From: Nitrospirota bacterium
GTDB lineage: Bacteria > Nitrospirota > Nitrospiria > Nitrospirales > UBA8639
Direction: 5' to 3'
DNA length: 11,841 bases
NCBI GenBank assembly: GCA_029881175.1
Contig: JAOUNC010000043.1
Span: 1 to 11,841, forward strand
Every line of letters starts with the position of its first letter. Position 1 is the stretch's first letter. Of this stretch, positions 1-6,040 are shown piece after piece. The notes under the pieces were generated by a model that was not told the origin of the DNA, searched no databases, and saw nothing but the letters and a program-made list of their open reading frames with translations. Both the position numbers and the translations under genes were made by a program.

Positions 1-1452
1 GTTATTCACAATAAAATTCATGGTTTCCAGAGCTTCTTCCTCTGTTTCAGTTGGGAACCCGACAATCACATAACAATGAACCGCAATGCCCAAATCTACG
101 CAATCAGAACAAATCCGATTCACATTCTCCTGCGTAATACCCTTAACCATAAAATCCATAAGACGGGCATTATAGGTCTCCAACCCAAACACAATCTTCT
201 GGCAGCCTGCCTCCCGCAAGGAACTCAATAGTTCACGAGACAGGTTTTTTTCAAAACGGAACTCTGCGGTCCATTGTAAATCTAACCCTCGCTTGATCAA
301 TTCTTTACATAGTCGCTTGGTCGGAGAAAGGGCCAAGCATTCATCCGTAAAGAAAAAATAGGGAGTATCATGCATCTTGGACAAGGCTTCCAACTCATCC
401 ACAACCTTCACTGGATCTTTTTGCCGGAAATTCTGATGGTCCAGGGTTAAGGCACAAAACGCACAATCCTTGTAATAGCAACCTCTGGAAAATTGAACAG
501 GCAAAACGGAGTAGGGGGCTAAATATTGCCCCAATGGAAACCCCTTATAATTAGGAGCCGGATGTTCCGCCAGGTTTTCGGAATAAAAAGGCTGATTCAC
601 AATAATTTTCCCCTCATGGCGCCAAATTAAATTGGGAACTTTACTGAAATCTTTTTTGCCTTCTAATTGATGAATCATTTCCAAAAGGGCCGTTTCGCCC
701 TCAAATACGATGAAATCATCGGTCACATCAAATAAACGATCACAACGCCTCAGATTATCGACAAGCCGAGTAAAAATACTCCCCCCAACCGTGACATGAA
801 CTTGGGGAAATTTCTCTTTAATTAAACGACAAAGGGTCAGCCCTGGAATAATCTGAGAGGTGGCGGTAATCGAAACACCGACAAAATCAGGAGGGTTTTG
901 AATGAATCCTGGCAAAAAGAACTGCCGATAGAGATCTAGATAGGGATTTTGTGTTTCATCATGAAGAGCTTTAATAATATCTCGTGAGGAATAAATCGAA
1001 TAAGAGAGCTGGTTATCAACCACGGTCATTCTCGTAGGAAAATACAACGAGGAAACGACGTCTAACCATCGATCAATGACAAATAAAGATTCCCGATACC
1101 GTTCCTCATTAAAAAAGTCCTCCCCACGCAGAACCGCTTTGGCGGGTTCGATTTCATCAATTAAAAATGGAAATCGGTCCAAAGACTCAACCGCCTTGGC
1201 GTAGTGCTCTTTACTCCCTGGCCCTGTTTCACCATCAAAAGACTTCTCAAGGCTTTTCACACAGTCAATTAGCTGTTGATGGATAACTAAACCATAATTT
1301 TTCGTTAAAACCCTATCCAATAATTCAATATTTAAATCCCGTTGCTCTCGAACAGGAACTCCAGCCTGTTCCAAGAAAGCTGAAAGGCATGGAATGCTCA
1401 AGTAAGGCTGAGAAGGATGCCAACTTGGTGGAAATAAGAGGGAAATATTCAC
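1..1452 (-). CDS. B12-binding domain radical SAM protein (partial, C-terminus beyond left edge)
   Basis: An open frame of 484 codons without a stop runs off the left edge. I chose the GTG at 1452-1450 because GGGAG sits seven bases upstream and no ATG lies nearby; the protein begins MNISLLFPPSWHPSQPYLS, typical of cobalamin-binding radical SAM enzymes. Residues about 1-290 form the B12-binding-like part, with a Rossmann stretch (GVSITATSQ at 192-200, then VTVGGSIF at 220-227). The classical DxHxxG cobalamin motif is not visible. The radical SAM core starts near 318 with SRGCYYKDCAFCAL; the cluster cysteines are C325, C330 and C333, a CX4CX2C spacing rather than CX3CX2C. FFFTDE (366-371), VFGLET (421-426) and VGFPTETEEEA (464-474) are later core motifs. 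The substrate cannot be told; relatives do methylations, ring rearrangements and methylthiolations. It is separated from the next gene by about 500 non-coding bases and is probably transcribed alone or with genes beyond the left edge. Confidence 0.88.
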   Translation of the reverse strand, partial: MNISLLFPPSWHPSQPYLSIPCLSAFLEQAGVPVREQRDLNIELLDRVLTKNYGLVIHQQLIDCVKSLEKSFDGETGPGSKEHYAKAVESLDRFPFLIDEIEPAKAVLRGEDFFNEERYRESLFVIDRWLDVVSSLYFPTRMTVVDNQLSYSIYSSRDIIKALHDETQNPYLDLYRQFFLPGFIQNPPDFVGVSITATSQIIPGLTLCRLIKEKFPQVHVTVGGSIFTRLVDNLRRCDRLFDVTDDFIVFEGETALLEMIHQLEGKKDFSKVPNLIWRHEGKIIVNQPFYSENLAEHPAPNYKGFPLGQYLAPYSVLPVQFSRGCYYKDCAFCALTLDHQNFRQKDPVKVVDELEALSKMHDTPYFFFTDECLALSPTKRLCKELIKRGLDLQWTAEFRFEKNLSRELLSSLREAGCQKIVFGLETYNARLMDFMVKGITQENVNRICSDCVDLGIAVHCYVIVGFPTETEEEALETMNFIVNN

Positions 1453-1509
1453 AATGCAACTCCCAGTTCTTTAGCAATGATAAAAACAAGCAAAGACCGT
1501 TATCCTAAA

Positions 1510-1539
1510 TTTATACACCCCGCATTCTTCCCAAAGCAA
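1510..1539 (-). promoter_or_regulatory. Possible sigma-70 promoter of the radical SAM gene
   Basis: On the minus strand TTGCTT (1539-1534) is followed after 18 bases by TATAAA (1515-1510), about 57 bases before the GTG start. The -10 is good and the -35 poor, so this is only a candidate. Confidence 0.3.
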
Positions 1540-1728
1540 CTAAAGGACGCAACCAAAGACAAGAACATCCACCTTACATAATCTCCAGCAACACCAGGTT
1601 GCAAAATTTGAGGGATATTTCCCATCTAAGTTTTGAAGAGTAAGTTTAAAAATTGAACAGTATTATTATTTTTAAATTAAAGAAGATGCGTCATTTACTA
1701 TAGAATTTTAACTTTCAAATAAGACATT

Positions 1729-1772
1729 CCTAACCCCCTCGCCCTTTCAGTGAGAGGGTTGGGGTGAGGGTA
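1729..1772. repeat. REP-like GC-rich palindromic repeat
   Basis: A GC-rich island in an otherwise AT-rich gap, with alternating C-runs and G-runs. Positions 1742-1748 can pair with 1752-1758 around a three-base loop (one G-U pair), and CCCTC at 1736-1740 can pair with GAGGG at 1766-1770 or 1754-1758, so several alternative stems exist. The pattern (CCCTCACCCCAACCCTCTC on the minus strand) resembles the short interspersed repeat common in intergenic regions of many bacterial genomes. Whether it is multicopy here cannot be judged from one window. Confidence 0.6.
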
Positions 1773-1845
1773 AAGGACGTATTTGATCGTTAAAGCACTA
1801 TAGAAGGAATCAGAGGCAATGCAATACCGATATTGGCAAGTATTA

Positions 1846-1900
1846 ATAAAAAAAAACCTCCGGCAACCCATCCCATACATGGGATAAATTACCGGAGGTC
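1846..1900 (-). terminator. Rho-independent terminator downstream of the nxrC-like gene
   Basis: Read on the minus strand, ACCTCCGG (1899-1892) pairs perfectly with CCGGAGGT (1863-1856). The arm is followed directly by nine T (1856-1848, the first shared with the stem). Inside the 28-base loop a second perfect palindrome, ATCCCAT-AC-ATGGGAT (1870-1885), can form a nested stem. It lies about 66 bases after the stop of the nxrC-like gene and should end the whole minus-strand transcript. Confidence 0.85.
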
Positions 1901-1907
1901 TTATCTG

Positions 1908-1940
1908 TTTAAGAGCGCTAGTTACGAAACAGCTCTTAAA
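1908..1940. repeat. 9-bp inverted repeat behind the nxrC-like gene
   Basis: TTTAAGAGC (1908-1916) and GCTCTTAAA (1932-1940) are perfect complements around a 15-base loop. There is no T-run after it on either strand, so it is not itself a terminator. It lies between the nxrC-like stop codon and the strong terminator and could act as a 3' mRNA-protecting hairpin; this role is inference. Confidence 0.5.
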
Positions 1941-1965
1941 ATGCCCTTTAACACTTCAATTTATG

Positions 1966-2919
1966 TTATGGCATTTGAGCAGTAAACCAGGTGGAAATCC
2001 CCTTCATGCCGTTCCGTTCCACGTTCGAACCATCCCACACGGCAAATGCCACAGGAAAGCTCGAACCGGCCTTGAACTGCACATCATTAGGATCATTCGT
2101 TGCCAGGCTCCGCTTCATTACCACGCGCCAGGTTGGACCACTACAGCATCCACCCTTCAAGGCACCATACGGTTCCCACAATCCATTACCCACCACGTCC
2201 TGTGAAGCTTGGGTGGTTAATGTGCTGAATCCGTTGGCATTCAAATCTTCCACAGAACTGACTCGCAAGTTCGGATCAGACATGATGTTGCCTGACCAAA
2301 TGCCAGGATTGAATGGCCCTAAGCTCCGACCAATACGGTCAGGATAGGTTACGCCACCAGCTGGCTCTTCATAGTAATAGTCCCAGGCAATGGATGGATA
2401 TTGATTGTCAACATCCCACATACCAGCCACTCCACGACCTTGGTCCTTTTGCCATTCGGCATTCCACCGCCAAATATTCACCGTTCCGCCAGATTGGCCC
2501 ATACATTGGAACGGAGGCGCCCCAGCTGTTTGCACTGGGAACTGCACCGCCACTTGATCCCTGAAATCTTGAGGACCAATGGTGGTATTATTCAGGGTTT
2601 GATCTCCCCAGTTCGCCCACACGCCAATCTCTGTGCCATTGGTGGCCATTTTGATCATGACGGTTTTGACGGAAATGTTGGGGTGCATAGGAGTGGTAAT
2701 CGTCTGCCCGCTCAATGGGGCAACGATACCAGGAACAGACTCCCATACAGGATTGGCCGCATCCATTGGGATTGGGCCTGAAATTTTGCCAACCGGAATA
2801 GTTACCGGTTGCGAGACGGCGAGCGGAATCTGCCCAAGCGTCAATCCGACGCAAACCACAAGGACAGAGAGAAGAACGCCAAACACCAGTCGTTTGTTAC
2901 GCGTCTGCACCAATCTCAT
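1966..2919 (-). CDS. nxrC: Haem-b gamma subunit of the NxrC / ethylbenzene-dehydrogenase family
   Basis: A 317-residue exported protein, probably the membrane-near gamma subunit of nitrite oxidoreductase, which passes electrons from the Fe-S beta subunit through a single haem b. Residues 1-36 form a Sec signal peptide: basic MRLVQTRNKR, a hydrophobic core at 11-29, likely cleavage near AVS/QP (34-37). The rest fits the EB_dh haem-binding beta-sandwich: VWESVPG (58-64), IGVWANWGDQT (98-108), DQVAVQFPVQ (121-130), then CMGQSGGTVNIWRWNAEWQ (139-157) and the C-terminal VAFAVWDGSNVERNGMKG (290-307). By analogy with crystallised relatives, M140 and K269 (VVMKRSL) are candidate axial haem ligands; this is inference. 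An AAAGGAGGA ribosome site lies about ten bases before the ATG. The torD-like gene is 101 bases upstream on the same strand and a strong terminator follows. The symbol is given because of the family and context; gamma subunits of chlorate or selenate reductases are the alternative, since no alpha or beta gene is in view. Confidence 0.78.
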   Translation of the reverse strand: MRLVQTRNKRLVFGVLLSVLVVCVGLTLGQIPLAVSQPVTIPVGKISGPIPMDAANPVWESVPGIVAPLSGQTITTPMHPNISVKTVMIKMATNGTEIGVWANWGDQTLNNTTIGPQDFRDQVAVQFPVQTAGAPPFQCMGQSGGTVNIWRWNAEWQKDQGRGVAGMWDVDNQYPSIAWDYYYEEPAGGVTYPDRIGRSLGPFNPGIWSGNIMSDPNLRVSSVEDLNANGFSTLTTQASQDVVGNGLWEPYGALKGGCCSGPTWRVVMKRSLATNDPNDVQFKAGSSFPVAFAVWDGSNVERNGMKGISTWFTAQMP

Positions 2920-2991
2920 AATGACGCATCCTCCTTTGATAAAAGATTAAAAACGAAAGGACTGCAAACTACCTGTCTCCTAAAAACTATC

Positions 2992-3018
2992 AAACAAAAA
3001 CGAATGCCCAAAGGATTC
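2992..3018 (-). terminator. Weak attenuator-like hairpin between torD-like and nxrC-like genes
   Basis: On the minus strand GAATCC (3018-3013) can pair with GG..ATTC across a three- to four-base loop with one bulge, and is followed by GTTTTTGTTT (3001-2992). The stem is short, so at most partial termination is expected. It would make nxrC output partly different from torD output. No convincing separate promoter was found in the 101-base gap, so read-through from torD seems needed. Confidence 0.3.
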
Positions 3019-3020
3019 AT

Positions 3021-3989
3021 CTAAGCATTTCCAGATTGCTCAGGTGCTCCGCTTTCCTTATCTAAGAAAGCATCCGCACCAACTTCGTTCATCAACAAGC
3101 TTAACTCATTGCCTTTATCTTGAGCTCCGCACTCAAAGGTTTGGCCTTCAGGGTTCATATAAGCAGCCGGCCGATAATCAGTTTCTGAATATGGCTGAGG
3201 GGTCACACCCAGAAAGGCAATATCAAAAGCCATCCAATCGGTCGTGAAGTCTGCCAAAATTTTATAGAATCCGTAATCTGACTTTCTCTTTAACATTCCA
3301 GAAAATAATGGAACCCATCGACCGATATGTTCCTTAACAAATTTCTTCTCTGCCTCAACCACTGTTTTCAATTTTTCCGCGCCATCATGAAGAATAGCAT
3401 ATGACTCTTTATAGGCCAGATAATGCATGAATTCTAATTCTACACTCAGATGATCTAATCGCTCGTGAATATCAGGAGAGAGCTGAAGGCCGAATGCACT
3501 ATAGAAACCAGCAATATCTCCCATCACATAGGATTGACCGAATACATGATCATTACCGAACAACGTTTCGTAAGGAGGACAATCCAAAGCAATGACATTA
3601 CTAAAAACTCGTCGATGCTCGTCTCGCAAATCTTGAATATTCCAATTTTCTCCCTCAGAGGAGATCCATCCTTCGATGGCCTCAAAATGAGCATCGACGG
3701 CTTGAAGACGCTCTAGACATTCTTGGCCACCAACGCCCTTAAGTTCTTTTTTCAAACCCTCTAAAGCCGCTCGCCCATCTTCAACGAATTCCCCACTTTG
3801 CAAATAGTCTAAAAATTCTTCATCTTCTGGGTATAAATATCCCCATGAAACAAGGAGATATAACTTACTCCGACAAAGGGCTCGATCAACAGCTGGAGCA
3901 TCTTTGGGAGATATTTTTACAGCCTTTTGTTCTCCGGATAACGTAGATCCGTTCGCACTTATATTTTTTTCTTTAACCACAGTTGCCAT
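3021..3989 (-). CDS. TorD/DmsD/NarJ-family molybdoenzyme assembly chaperone
   Basis: A 322-residue cytoplasmic all-helical chaperone that should bind the immature catalytic subunit of a molybdopterin oxidoreductase, helping cofactor insertion and holding back export. Family motifs are clear: DEHRRVFS (123-130), DCPPYETLFG (136-145), DIAGFYSAFGL (158-168), ERLDHLSVELEFMHYL (176-191) and the late helix FTTDWMAFDIA (248-258). There is no signal peptide or membrane segment. The protein is longer than the usual 180-230 residues, with a polar leader of about 34 residues and a C-terminal tail of about 60 residues (from 262) not expected in the core fold. The start ATG at 3989 follows AGGTGA. It lies between the 4x[4Fe-4S] gene (320 bases upstream) and the nxrC-like gene (101 bases downstream), has its own promoter, and most likely serves an NXR-type enzyme whose alpha and beta genes are elsewhere. 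Confidence 0.9.
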   Translation of the reverse strand: MATVVKEKNISANGSTLSGEQKAVKISPKDAPAVDRALCRSKLYLLVSWGYLYPEDEEFLDYLQSGEFVEDGRAALEGLKKELKGVGGQECLERLQAVDAHFEAIEGWISSEGENWNIQDLRDEHRRVFSNVIALDCPPYETLFGNDHVFGQSYVMGDIAGFYSAFGLQLSPDIHERLDHLSVELEFMHYLAYKESYAILHDGAEKLKTVVEAEKKFVKEHIGRWVPLFSGMLKRKSDYGFYKILADFTTDWMAFDIAFLGVTPQPYSETDYRPAAYMNPEGQTFECGAQDKGNELSLLMNEVGADAFLDKESGAPEQSGNA

Positions 3990-4002
3990 ATGTCACCTAA
4001 AA

Positions 4003-4020
4003 AAGTAAAAAAATTTACTT
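4003..4020 (-). promoter_or_regulatory. AT-rich hairpin just before the torD-like ribosome site
   Basis: AAGTAAA (4003-4009) and TTTACTT (4014-4020) are perfect complements around a four-base loop. In the minus-strand transcript the stem is followed by four U and then the ribosome site AGGUG. A second inverted repeat, TTATAT-AACC-ATATAA (4047-4062), lies earlier in the same leader. The stems have few GC pairs, so they are weak; a temperature- or factor-dependent effect on translation is only conceivable. Confidence 0.35.
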
Positions 4021-4121
4021 ATTCACGTCTTTTCATTAAACAAGATTTATATAACCATATAAGTTCATGAAAAGCGGACCAGATCATAGGACAACAGGCC
4101 CATGAAGTCAAGACGTGAATA
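4020..4121. repeat. 12-bp inverted repeat bracketing the torD-like promoter
   Basis: TATTCACGTCTT (4020-4031) and AAGACGTGAATA (4110-4121) are perfect complements, centre to centre 90 bp. The distal copy overlaps the -35 box of the predicted promoter and the proximal copy lies in the transcribed leader, so the two arms cannot pair within the mRNA. That arrangement suggests two binding sites of one regulator acting on DNA, for example by looping. The protein is unknown. Confidence 0.55.
4083..4111 (-). promoter_or_regulatory. Predicted sigma-70 promoter of the torD-like gene
   Basis: On the minus strand TTGACT (4111-4106) and TATGAT (4088-4083) are separated by 17 bases; each matches five of six consensus bases. 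The expected start near 4076 gives a leader of about 87 bases. The -35 box is preceded by CGTC, giving CGTCTTGACT, which recurs in front of the WD40 gene. Confidence 0.6.
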
Positions 4122-4309
4122 TCCCAAATGGGCTTTCTCATTCCCCAATCCCAATAGATCGTTCACAACTCCTTTCTCCTCTTGAAATTTCAATTTATTC
4201 AACATATTAAGCATATTTCCACTTCAATGCTACCACACCACATCTCTGACAAGCACCCCATGCATTTGACTGATTTGCTCATTTACGTATCCATGAATAG
4301 TGGTCAAGT
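4122..4309. other. Non-coding stretch between the 4x[4Fe-4S] and torD-like genes
   Basis: With the promoter and leader described separately, this is the remainder of a 320-base gap. It holds a short palindrome CCCAAATGGG (4123-4132) and a purine-rich minus-strand GAGGAGAAAGGAG that resembles a ribosome site. No clear terminator follows the 4x[4Fe-4S] gene, so transcription may continue into torD. A minus-strand frame of 46 codons (4065-4205) passes through it but is not convincing as a gene. Confidence 0.5.
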
Positions 4310-4942
4310 TTAAACACCTGTCATAACCGGTGGAATAACTCGAATGGCGGGACGATCATTGACTGTTCCACATATATACTGGCAAATCCCACAGCCCACA
4401 CAAAGGTTTGAAGTCACAGCCACGAGAAAGGTATTGAAATCCATTGAAATAGCCCCCGTTGGGCACTTGGATACACAGGCGTTGCAGCCATTCCCTGCCG
4501 TACACATATCTTTTGAAACTTTAGCCACCCCCATACGAACTTCATGAATATTTTTGAGGGGTATCAGAGCATCCGTTTCGCAGGCTTCAATGCAGGGAAA
4601 GTCCTCACATAATTGACAGGGGGCTTCTCCCGGGTAAATACCTGGCGTCTCATGAATCGCCAGCGACTCAATCGCATCATGCGGGCAGGCATCAATACAA
4701 TCTCCACATTGCGTACAACGTTCGAGAAACAACACTTCTTGCACTGCACCAGGCGGTCGAAGCCATCCTGTCTTTTCAAGAACCGTTGGGCTTTGTGCCT
4801 CTTGCTGTGAAGGAGCGTCACGATGCTTAACAAACTCTTGAACCGTTGCGCCAAGCGAAACTAACGAATGTCGGAGAAAGGTTCGTCGACCCAACGCCGG
4901 ATCAGAACCCGCGTTCTCAGAAGATGAATCAGATGCTGCCAT
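4310..4942 (-). CDS. Protein with four [4Fe-4S] motifs, NapG/NapF-like, with twin-arginine N-terminus
   Basis: A 210-residue ferredoxin-like electron carrier. Sixteen cysteines form four sets: C76-C79-C82-C86, C109-C112-C117-C121, C147-C153-C156-C160 and C181-C184-C187-C191. All end in C-P, C-E or C-G as in polyferredoxins of the NapF/NapG/MauM type. The N-terminus has GRRTFLRHSLVSLG (18-31), matching the Tat consensus RRxFL as in NapG, but the following hydrophobic stretch is short and interrupted by polar residues, so export is uncertain. The ATG at 4942 lies three bases after the stop of the metallopeptidase-like gene and has no strong ribosome site, which suggests translational coupling. 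It may pass electrons between an NXR-like enzyme and quinol or other carriers, or act in maturation as NapF does; the sequence does not decide. Confidence 0.85.
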   Translation of the reverse strand: MAASDSSSENAGSDPALGRRTFLRHSLVSLGATVQEFVKHRDAPSQQEAQSPTVLEKTGWLRPPGAVQEVLFLERCTQCGDCIDACPHDAIESLAIHETPGIYPGEAPCQLCEDFPCIEACETDALIPLKNIHEVRMGVAKVSKDMCTAGNGCNACVSKCPTGAISMDFNTFLVAVTSNLCVGCGICQYICGTVNDRPAIRVIPPVMTGV

Positions 4943-4945
4943 AAA

Positions 4946-5944
4946 TTACACCACGCCAGACGCCCGCAATTTATACACTTCCACACATCGATCACAGGCA
5001 CCATACTCAACATCCCACCCTGGATGATTTTCACGAATAAAGTCTAAAACAAACCCTTCTAAGGTCTCTTCCATATCTTCTACCCATGTATAGGTTGGGA
5101 AACGACAGAGAGGGCAAGGAAAGCCCGGAAGCAACATGGGCTTGGTTGGAATATCAGGCACTTCACTTTCTTCAAATTCCACGGCCCGCTCAATAACCCG
5201 CGTCGTATCAGAGGCCATTTCAATTAATTCAGCATGGGTGAGATAATCCGCCTGCCAAAGACCCTCAAAGACGGATTCAACTTGACCAGGGGGAATCTTT
5301 CGATACCAGGAACGAAATTCTCGAAATCGATATTCTCGGGAAAACATCGGTTCTTTCCCTGACCTGGCAATTCGGCTATCAACATGCATGCTCCACAGCA
5401 CACGGTACCGATTCAAAATCAAATGTTCTTCCCCAGGATTTAATCCCACTTTCGTGTCGGGATCATACCCAAACGCCTCATCAAGCATATCCGAAATATG
5501 GGTCAATTCATGGCGTAAATATCGAGGAATCGCCGGGTCGTAAAATCGCCGAGGGACTAACTTAATTCCCACGCCTCGCTTGCCAGCCTCTTCAAATTCC
5601 CGAGCTAGCTTTTCTTCCACAACTCCCCATTTTCGAAGAACATCGACCCCCTCCTGATCCTCCTTCAAAACCCCACGCACAAGGACAATACCGGTCTTAT
5701 CCCTGAGAGCCGGAAAATCATCAAATCCATCCCGGAGAATATCGGCAAACCCCCATTTCGCAAACAAATGTTGATAGAGCCGCTTAAATTCCGGCTCACG
5801 ATCATCAAGGGCAAACTTTTCATAAATCGGATCAGCCAACTCATGAAACTCATTGTAATATGTGGGATCGCCCTCTCGTTCAGTTTTCTCGGCAAACGAG
5901 TCGATCACTTCTTGAAGAAGGGCGGGCTGAAAGCGAATTTCCAT
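4946..5944 (-). CDS. Uncharacterised HExxH zinc-metallopeptidase-like protein with C-terminal zinc ribbon
   Basis: I do not recognise a named family. The 332-residue protein, counted from the ATG at 5944, has YLRHELTHISDMLDEAFGY; HELTH (145-149) is a perfect HExxH zinc-peptidase motif with E146 as possible catalytic base. D155 falls where metzincin-like proteins place a third ligand (HExxHxxGxxD), but the glycine is replaced by D152. WSMHVDSRIARSG (184-196) offers other candidate ligands (H187, D189). Two CxxC pairs, C277/C280 (CPLC) and C317/C320 (CDRC), probably bind a structural zinc. There is no signal peptide or membrane span, so it should be cytoplasmic. The ATG start is preferred to the GTG eight codons upstream (5968) because GGAGG sits seven bases before it. 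The gene is first in the minus-strand set and almost touches the 4x[4Fe-4S] gene. A role in maturation or turnover of the molybdoenzyme is inferred from position only. Confidence 0.75.
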   Translation of the reverse strand: MEIRFQPALLQEVIDSFAEKTEREGDPTYYNEFHELADPIYEKFALDDREPEFKRLYQHLFAKWGFADILRDGFDDFPALRDKTGIVLVRGVLKEDQEGVDVLRKWGVVEEKLAREFEEAGKRGVGIKLVPRRFYDPAIPRYLRHELTHISDMLDEAFGYDPDTKVGLNPGEEHLILNRYRVLWSMHVDSRIARSGKEPMFSREYRFREFRSWYRKIPPGQVESVFEGLWQADYLTHAELIEMASDTTRVIERAVEFEESEVPDIPTKPMLLPGFPCPLCRFPTYTWVEDMEETLEGFVLDFIRENHPGWDVEYGACDRCVEVYKLRASGVV

Positions 5945-6005
5945 GAACAAGCCTCCGTTTTCGTCCACATCACCTTAACTCACGAGCGCAATCCTGGTGA
6001 TGGTT

Positions 6006-6033
6006 AATTTAGCCAATACATTAATAATTTCAA
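6006..6033 (-). promoter_or_regulatory. Possible promoter of the metallopeptidase-like/4x[4Fe-4S] genes
   Basis: On the minus strand TTGAAA (6033-6028) and TAAATT (6011-6006) are spaced by 16 bases, about 60 bases before the ATG. The -10 is weak. It would lie back to back with the WD40 promoter in the 258-base divergent region. Confidence 0.35.
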
Positions 6034-6040
6034 ATAAATG

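Noticed and set aside
1588..1602. Hairpin GCAAC-ACCAG-GTTGC as a terminator in the left gap.
   Set aside because: Only five pairs, no T-run on either strand, and no gene ends next to it.
1698..1880. Minus-strand 60-codon frame in the 1453-1965 gap.
   Set aside because: It reads through the terminator and the REP-like repeat (giving the PHPNPLTERARG peptide typical of such repeats), so it is not a gene.
1963..3024. Several plus-strand frames of 70-126 codons opposite the nxrC-like gene.
   Set aside because: All lie over a clear exported protein with signal peptide and family motifs on the minus strand; no ribosome site or motif supports them.
4065..4205. Minus-strand 46-codon frame in the gap before torD (or 33 codons from the GTG at 4166), with a purine-rich ribosome-site-like stretch.
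   Set aside because: It overlaps the predicted torD promoter and one arm of the 12-bp inverted repeat, has no recognisable motif, and a frame of this size is not unusual in 320 bases.
5945..5968. GTG start for the metallopeptidase-like protein, eight codons upstream of the ATG.
   Set aside because: The ribosome-site-like sequence is too close to that GTG, whereas GGAGG is ideally spaced before the ATG at 5944.
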